Shown here one piece after another: positions 58,258-64,000 of a stretch of 64,000 nt of DNA. The notes under the pieces were generated by a model. The model did not search any database. It was not told the origin of the DNA and worked only from the letters and a program-made list of their open reading frames with translations. Positions within the stretch are counted from its first letter, which is position 1; each line of letters begins with the position of its first letter. A program made the translations under genes and the position numbers. Source of the stretch: Amaurobius ferox (Eukaryota > Arthropoda > Arachnida > Araneae > Amaurobiidae); NCBI GenBank assembly GCA_951213105.1, contig OX578135.1, positions 159,951,250 through 160,015,249 on the forward strand, in the 5' to 3' direction.

Positions 58258-58391
58258 TTTTTACTTTCCTTATATACATAATGTATAAGGAAAGTATTGT
58301 GACGGGGTCGAAAATTCGAAATCGAGTTTTCGACGGGAGAGCACGTTTCAAGCATCCCTGATCACGAATCAAACATTTTTGAAGTGATGAC

Positions 58392-58423
<32 letters not shown>

Positions 58424-59345
58424 TATGTGTGTGTGTGTGTAAGTGAGTCTGTGGAGACGATAACTGACAAACGAATGGACCGATTCGAACCAAATTTGGA
58501 ACAAAAATCACAATCCGTAAACACTGGAAGCCTATTGTTTTTATACGTAATCGAATGTTCAGAACCCCCTTAAATTTTCAAATAAAATGTTGAAAAAATC
58601 GTCAAAAAATCAAAACCACTAATAAAGTTACGCAAATAGACATTTCTTATGTAATTTTTCATTAGAAAACGATTGACATAAATTTTAGAACGCTAACATG
58701 AACCGTTCTCGAGATATTACACATTTTTCAAAAAAAATATTAAAAAGTCATAAAAAATGAAAAAAAAAATTTACTCTTGAGAAACATGTTCACTCTTCAT
58801 ATGTAATACCATGGGATAAATTGGGTGACATCATTCTCGTGGATCTAGCTCGTTCCATTCATGAAAAAATATACTTGAGTAATACTTTTGTATTTGAACG
58901 CCAATAGTTTTTAATTTTAATGTTTTAACTTTTTAATGTATTTTAACTTTTTTTATGTATGTCATGGTATTTTGAATGAGTTTTGCTCCTGCATGCTGTA
59001 ACTGGGACTACGTCCTGTTGCTTGCAGTCTTTGTAAATAAATAAATAAAATAGTCATTTATCTACTGTAAGAACAACTTATTTCTTCGTCCATAACGCTT
59101 GGCGACGGATTTGGCGGAATGTCGCCAACTTGTCGACTTTTTGTAATGTTGCCAAATTAACGAAAATCTCGCCAAATGGATAAAAATGACGTTAAATCAA
59201 TGAAAATGACGACTAATTGTCGAAAATTCAATAACTTGGAAATAATATTAGTATCTACTATAAGAAAACCCTATTTTTTACTGTAAAAGTAGTATATTCA
59301 TTACATTATATAAGGAAAGTCATGTGTTGCCCACATTAGATTTTT
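58258..59345 (+). mobile_element. HINE-B copy with a LINE-tail insertion
   Basis: 5' ACTTTCCTTATATACATAAT, GTATAAGGAAAGTATTGTG, (TG)n 58391-58440, module GGACCGATTCGAACCAAATT, GAACCGTTCTCGAGATATT, GGCGAC cluster 59098-59180, 3' GGAAAGTCATGTGTTGCCCA. The usual CGCCAATAGTCATTTATCT is interrupted at 58911. Confidence 0.92.
58911..59053 (+). mobile_element. LINE 3' end inserted in HINE-B
   Basis: About 143 bases ending in (AAAT)n A, absent from other HINE-B copies. The right part (AACTGGGACTACGTCCTGTT, GCTTGCAGTCTTTGTAAATA) is homologous to 48490-48540. The short flanking repeat AATAG on both sides fits target-primed insertion of a 5'-truncated non-LTR element. Confidence 0.75.
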
Positions 59346-59588
59346 CATAAATAAAATAGGTTTCAGCTAAGAATTCAATTTTGGTGCAAATCAATCCAAT
59401 AAAATTAGCCCTTTATTTTTAAGCTGCGCAAAAATAAAAGAAAAATGAATGTAAACAGTAAATGTACTTAGCTATGTCACTTAAATGTTTTTATATTTTA
59501 TAAGAAAATCCCCATACCCCCCCCCCCCCCCCGACATGCTAGGACAAACTTATGATAAGAAATTCGTGTTTTTTCGTCATTAATTTAA

Positions 59589-60520
59589 TATTACTTTCCT
59601 TATATACATAATGTATAAGGAAAGTATTGTGACGGGGTCGAAAATTCGAATTCGAGTTTTCGGCGGGAGAGCACGTTTCAAGCATCCCTGATCACGAATC
59701 AAACATTTTTGAAGTGATACCTGTGTGTGTGTGTGTGTGTGCCAGTGGGTCTTGGAGACAATACCTGACGAACGAATGGACCGATTCGAACGAAATTTGG
59801 TACAAAAATCACAATCCGTAAACACTGGAAGCCTATTGTTTTTAAACGTAATCGAATGTTCTGAACACCTCTAAATTTTTGAGTGAAATTCTGAAAAAAT
59901 TGTCAAAAAATCAAAACCGCTAGGAAAGTTACGCAAATAGACATTTCTTATGTAATTTTTCATTATAAAACGATAAACATAAAATTTAGAACGCTAACAT
60001 GAACCGTTCTCGGGATATTTCACATTTTTCAAAAAAATTATCAAAAAGTCATATAAAATAAAAAAAAATATATTTCCTATTAAGAAACATGTTCACTTTT
60101 CATATGTAATACCATGCCATAAATTCGGTGACATCATTCTCGTGGATCTAGCTCGTTTCATTCATGAGAAAAGATACTTCGAGTAATACTTTTGTATTTG
60201 AACGCCAATAGTCATTTATCTGTTATAAGAATAACTTATTTCTCCGTCAGTAAAGCTTGGCGAGATTTTGGCGACGAATTTGGCGGAATGTCGCCAACTT
60301 GGCGACTTTTTGAAATGTTGTCAAATTAACGAAAATCTCGCCAAATGGATTAAAATGACGCTAAATCAATGAAAATGACGACTAATTGTCGAAAACTCAA
60401 TATCTTGGAAAGAATATAAGTATCTACTACTATAAGAAAAACGTATTTTTTTTACTGTAAAAGTAGTAAATTCATTGCATTATATAAGGAAAGTCATGTG
60501 TTGACCACATCAGATTTTTT
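59589..60520 (+). mobile_element. HINE-B copy
   Basis: 5' ACTTTCCTTATATACATAAT, GTATAAGGAAAGTATTGTG, short (TG)n 59722-59740, module GGACCGATTCGAACGAAATT then TGGTACAAAAATCAC, GAACCGTTCTCGGGATATTT, GGCGAC cluster 60245-60310, 3' GGAAAGTCATGTGTTGACCA then CATCAGATTTTT. Confidence 0.92.
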
Positions 60521-60778
60521 TTTGTTTGGACCAGGGCTGTAGTCAGAGATGAAATTGAAGAGGGACTGGAGGGAAATTCAAGGGAGCTCAACAGTCTTAA
60601 AGGAGGGGCTCACCAAAACCAAGATTAATCATTAGCATTTATAAACCATATAATAGTTACTATTTATATTTCAATTCATATAAATCATTAAATATATAAT
60701 TATTAACATATATATATTCGCATATTTATATTTGCAAGCTAGGAGCTTATTAATAAATTACTATAGAGTATACATCAA

Positions 60779-60800
60779 TCTATATAAATAAAAATGAAAA

Positions 60801-60842
<42 letters not shown>

Positions 60843-62241
60843 ACACCATCACGGGAGAACGGCTGAACCGAATTTGATGAAATTTTGTGGGTAGCCCAGA
60901 AATAGCCCCACTTAAAATTATATCCGTGTTTTGAGTTTCTACGACCAGTGGTTCTTGAGATATTAGTAAAAAACGAAATTTTCGTTTGTCTCATCATCAC
61001 GGAAAAACGGCTAAACCGAATTTAATGAAATTTGGTGAATAGCCTTGAAATATCCCCCCATAAATTTTGTCCAAGTTTCGAGTTTCTAAGACCTGGGGTT
61101 GTCGAGATATTAATGAAAAACGGAACTTTTTCCTAGGAGTTCTACTCCCTAACTCCGTGGTTTATCCAAACGAAAAGCTTGAAAATCGTTTGAAAGTGAA
61201 TTAAAATTTAATCTCTGAGTTTGATGGGAGATTTTTTGCGTTAATTAGTCACTTTCTGAAAACATGAATTGTTTGAAACATGATTTAAAGGGGAAATCTA
61301 TCTCCATGGTTCATGGTTTATTTAAAACAAGCTTTTACGGAAATATGAGAAGTATAGAGAAATCAAAATCGTTATTTAATTTCGCAGTTTATGTTATAAG
61401 ACATGACATATTTAACATGTTATAAGATTCTATCTTATATCATGTTACTCAGAAACGCAATTAAATTAAATCTGTCTGTTAATTTTAATAATTATTTTTT
61501 CGATTTGAATAATAAATAAATGGATATAAAAATATATTTTAGAAAAGAACGATTTGATTTTTCTTATAGCAATTTTTGACTGGATAATATCAATTACGGT
61601 CTTCAGGTTTAAAAATTATTATTATTTATATTTTCGGGCATTATTGATTCAAGGATTATTGATATTTTCAAGTTATTATACAATTATTTTATTATGACAA
61701 AAATTGTTTAAACTCATATATTGTATGTTGTACGAATCTTCTACAAATACACGTGCATATCTTTTAATCTACGAGAATATAAGTAGTACAGGTATATTGA
61801 CATATGTTTTGATATATATTGGCATATATTGGAATCAATTACGACCTTCTGGTATAAAGAGTACGGATATTATTGATGTTTTCAATTATATACGTCATCT
61901 CTTTTATTTTGGCAAATATTTTTGAGACGCATATTGTAATACGGGTAATCTTCTACTAACACATTGGCATATTTTCTGATCTGCGACAATATAATTAGTA
62001 CGGGGTTGCATATATTCATTCAATTCCTATTTTTTCTTCTGTAAATTTGCTTACAAAAGGGGGCAGGATGTTTTATTCTTCAGATCTGATCGTGAAGATA
62101 ATTTTGCATAGTGAGAACATATATTCTTAAACTTCTCTTTAGGAGCAATAAATTTAATATTTTAATAGAATTTGCACATGATTGCGAACTTTAAGTTTCT
62201 TTAAATTATACACTCCGTACGAATAACGGGTGTGCTGTTAG
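60779..62241 (+). mobile_element. Helitron-2 copy, compact
   Basis: 5' TCTATATAAATAAAAATGAA after A, (TCTG)n 60800-60837, two passes of the module GAGAACGGCTGAACCGAATT then TGATGAAATTTTG (60856 and 61004). The interior is shared with 20007-21390 (ATATCATGTTACTCAG, GGGGCAGGATGTTTTATTC, TTCAGATCTGATCGTGAAGA). The 3' end has hairpin CCGTACGAATAACGG and GTGTGCTGTTAG before T (61 kb copy TTAG, 21.4 kb copy CTAG). No Rep/helicase. Confidence 0.8.
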
Positions 62242-62261
62242 TGGTTAATAAATTTTAATAT

Positions 62262-63530
62262 TTTAGGAGGATATATCATGTTGCTCGGCATCGCAATTAA
62301 ATTAAATGTGTTTGTTAATGTTTTTATTATTTTTTTTCGATTTAAATAACAAATAAATGGATAAATGGATATAAAAGTATATCTTATGAATGGACGGTTT
62401 GATTTTTCTTTTAATTATATTAATTGCTGACTGCGTACATCAATTTCATTTATTTTGGCAAAGAGTTTTCAAGCTTATATCGTATTTAGCTACTAAACTT
62501 ATATATTGTGTTTAGCCAATAAATTCATATAGCCGATTGTTGAAACAGAAAAAGAGTAGAGCGGGTATATCTTCTAATACAATTGTAGTGTTTTCATTTA
62601 GTATATTGAAACGGGATAACAATGTTTCATTCAGATCTGCAAATTCAAAGCTACTAATTTGGAGGGATATCGCTAATTTGACAACTTTTCTTAAACTTTG
62701 CCAAATTGACGTAAATGTCGCCAAATTGATATAAACGACACACAAACAGCTGCCATAAACCTTCGGGTTGGTCGTGTGGCTTGGGTCTTCTACATATCAA
62801 TGACATTTTTTCTTGTTTTATTAGAAGAGAGTACTGAAATGATGTTTGGTTAGCATTTATCTGTCAGACCAACCATCCTACTTAGTAATACATTTAGCGA
62901 ATTTTTAAAATGTCACCAAATTGATAAAAATGTTTTCAAATCTATAAAAATATCTTGAAATTGATAAAATTGCGCTACATAAATGATATTAATTGTTTTT
63001 TGTTAGGGGATAGTATTGTGATGATATTTCGTCAATTTGTCGCAAAGTGGAACTGTCAGTTCTACAGTCCCACTTGGCGATAAATTTGGCGATTTTTTAA
63101 AATGTCGCTAATTTGACGAAACTGTCGCCAAATGTTCCATAGAAATATAACTATTTAGACCAGGGGTGGCCAACCCGCGGCCCGTGGGCCGCATGCGGCC
63201 CGCCTTGAATAATTTTGCGGCCCGCGAGATTCATTACAACTTTACAAAATACGATTATTTTGTGCAATATTTTTGTTTTTAGTGTAGTGTTTTGTAACAG
63301 ATAAATCCCATAACTGTTTCTATTTTATCACGTTGCTTCTGTTTTTATACATACTTAGAAGTGGGCAGTATTGCATTGCAGCGATGAGTCAAGTGCCTAG
63401 CCATTGGCAATGAAATATATGTATATATATGCGGCCCGCGGGATTATAATGTTTTTCCGAAGTGGCCCGCAAGGTCATTTGGGTTGGTCACCCATGATTT
63501 AGACGATATTTTTTCTACCAATTTATTTGA
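62262..63530 (+). mobile_element. Helitron-2 interior, fragment 1
   Basis: Starts ATATCATGTTGCTCGGCATC (62272), like 20012 and 61437, and contains TCTTCTAATAC and the CGCCAAATTGATATAAAC motif cluster (62640-63140). No 5' TC end precedes it, so it is a fragment or a tandem interior duplication. Interrupted by a hAT MITE at 63161. Confidence 0.65.
63161..63496. mobile_element. hAT-type MITE, 336 bp
   Basis: Ends CAGGGGTGGCCAACCC and, in reverse complement, CATGGGTGACCAACCC, with a perfect 8-bp target duplication ATTTAGAC (63153-63160 and 63497-63504). GC-rich subterminal words (CCGCGGCCCGTGGGCC, GCATGCGGCCCGCC) recur inverted at the right (GCGGCCCGCGGG). CAGGGGT ends, 8-bp duplication and this GGCCCGC-rich terminus are typical of hAT non-autonomous elements widespread in animals. 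Confidence 0.93.
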
Positions 63531-64000
63531 AGCAAATGATATCATGTCGCTTAGCAACGGATTTAAATCCAATGTGTTTATGCGGCAGACAATTTTTATT
63601 AAATCCTTTCCGATTTAAATAATGAAGATATGTATATAAAATAAATTTCATTGCCATTTCATTTTGGACTGGATAATATCAATTATACTCTTCAGGTTTA
63701 AACATTATTATTATTGATATTTTCCGGAATTATTGATTCAGGGATTATTGATATTTTTAAGTTATTACGCCATTGTTTTATTGCGGCAAAAATTGCTGAC
63801 ACACGCATATTGTACGTTGTACGAGTAATCTTCTAGGAATGCACGGGTATATCTTCTAACCTACGAGAATATAAGTAGTACAGGTATATTGGCATATATT
63901 TTGACATATATTGGCATATATATTGGAATCCAGTACAGTCTTCTGGTATGAAGATTAAGGGGATTAATTATATATTCAATTTATTACGTCGTCTGTTGTA
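63531..64000 (+). mobile_element. Helitron-2 interior, fragment 2 (runs off window)
   Basis: ATATCATGTCGCTTAGCAAC, TGGACTGGATAATATCAATT, GGATTATTGATATTTTTAAG and ACGAGAATATAAGTAGTACA correspond in order to 61437-61850. It continues beyond the window end. Confidence 0.7.

Overview
This window looks like intergenic, strongly AT-rich DNA from an animal, most likely an arthropod. I found no intact host protein-coding gene. Nearly everything recognisable is a transposable element, a piece of one, or a simple repeat. Most long open frames here are translations of (CA/GT)n, (CAGA/TCTG)n or repeat sequence. The family letters (HINE-A, -B, -C; Helitron-1, -2; SINE-1, -2, -3) are my own labels. Copies were assigned by eye, so boundaries in diverged copies are good to about 10-30 bases.

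The dominant component is three non-coding families of about 0.8-1.3 kb. All three have a 5' hairpin-like end, an inverted copy of a 12-14 bp subterminal motif near the 3' end, a short 3' hairpin and an internal (TCTG/TG)n microsatellite. This is the architecture known for Helentron-associated elements (HINEs, DINE-1-like). HINE-A and HINE-B share nearly the same 3' tip on different interiors. HINE-A also forms head-to-tail arrays (24.3-27.1, 27.4-29.0 and 30.6-32.5 kb). Two canonical Helitron families with TC and CTAG ends, inserted between A and T, are also present.

From left to right: 0-9 kb holds diverged HINEs, a 32-bp minisatellite and tRNA-derived SINEs. 10.3-10.7 kb holds a doubly hit SINE site. 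11.66-21.67 kb is one nested stack: HINE-C contains Helitron-2, which contains HINE-B, which contains both a head-to-tail Helitron-1 trimer and a second HINE-C. The first Helitron-1 unit contains a 5S rRNA/tRNA chimeric SINE with a perfect 14-bp target duplication. 24-34 kb is HINE arrays. 34.7-35.3 kb is the one stretch resembling a host promoter and first exon. 36.97-38.95 kb is a mariner-type transposon with long terminal inverted repeats, broken by a SINE. 41.8-42.1 kb is an inverted pair of type I hammerhead ribozyme motifs, one with an intact core. 43.99-45.39 kb is a decayed Tc1-like transposon. 45.6-48.2 kb is a HINE-B inside a HINE-C. 48.68-49.85 kb is a foldback element with arms of about 470 bp. 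54-57 kb is a second nested HINE stack. 60.8-64 kb holds another Helitron-2, further fragments of its interior and a hAT MITE.

All transposases seen here are broken and the HINEs and Helitrons are non-autonomous, so mobility would depend on proteins encoded elsewhere. The most notable items are the hammerhead pair, the 5S-tRNA SINE, the shared architecture of the HINE families and the reconstructable insertion history.
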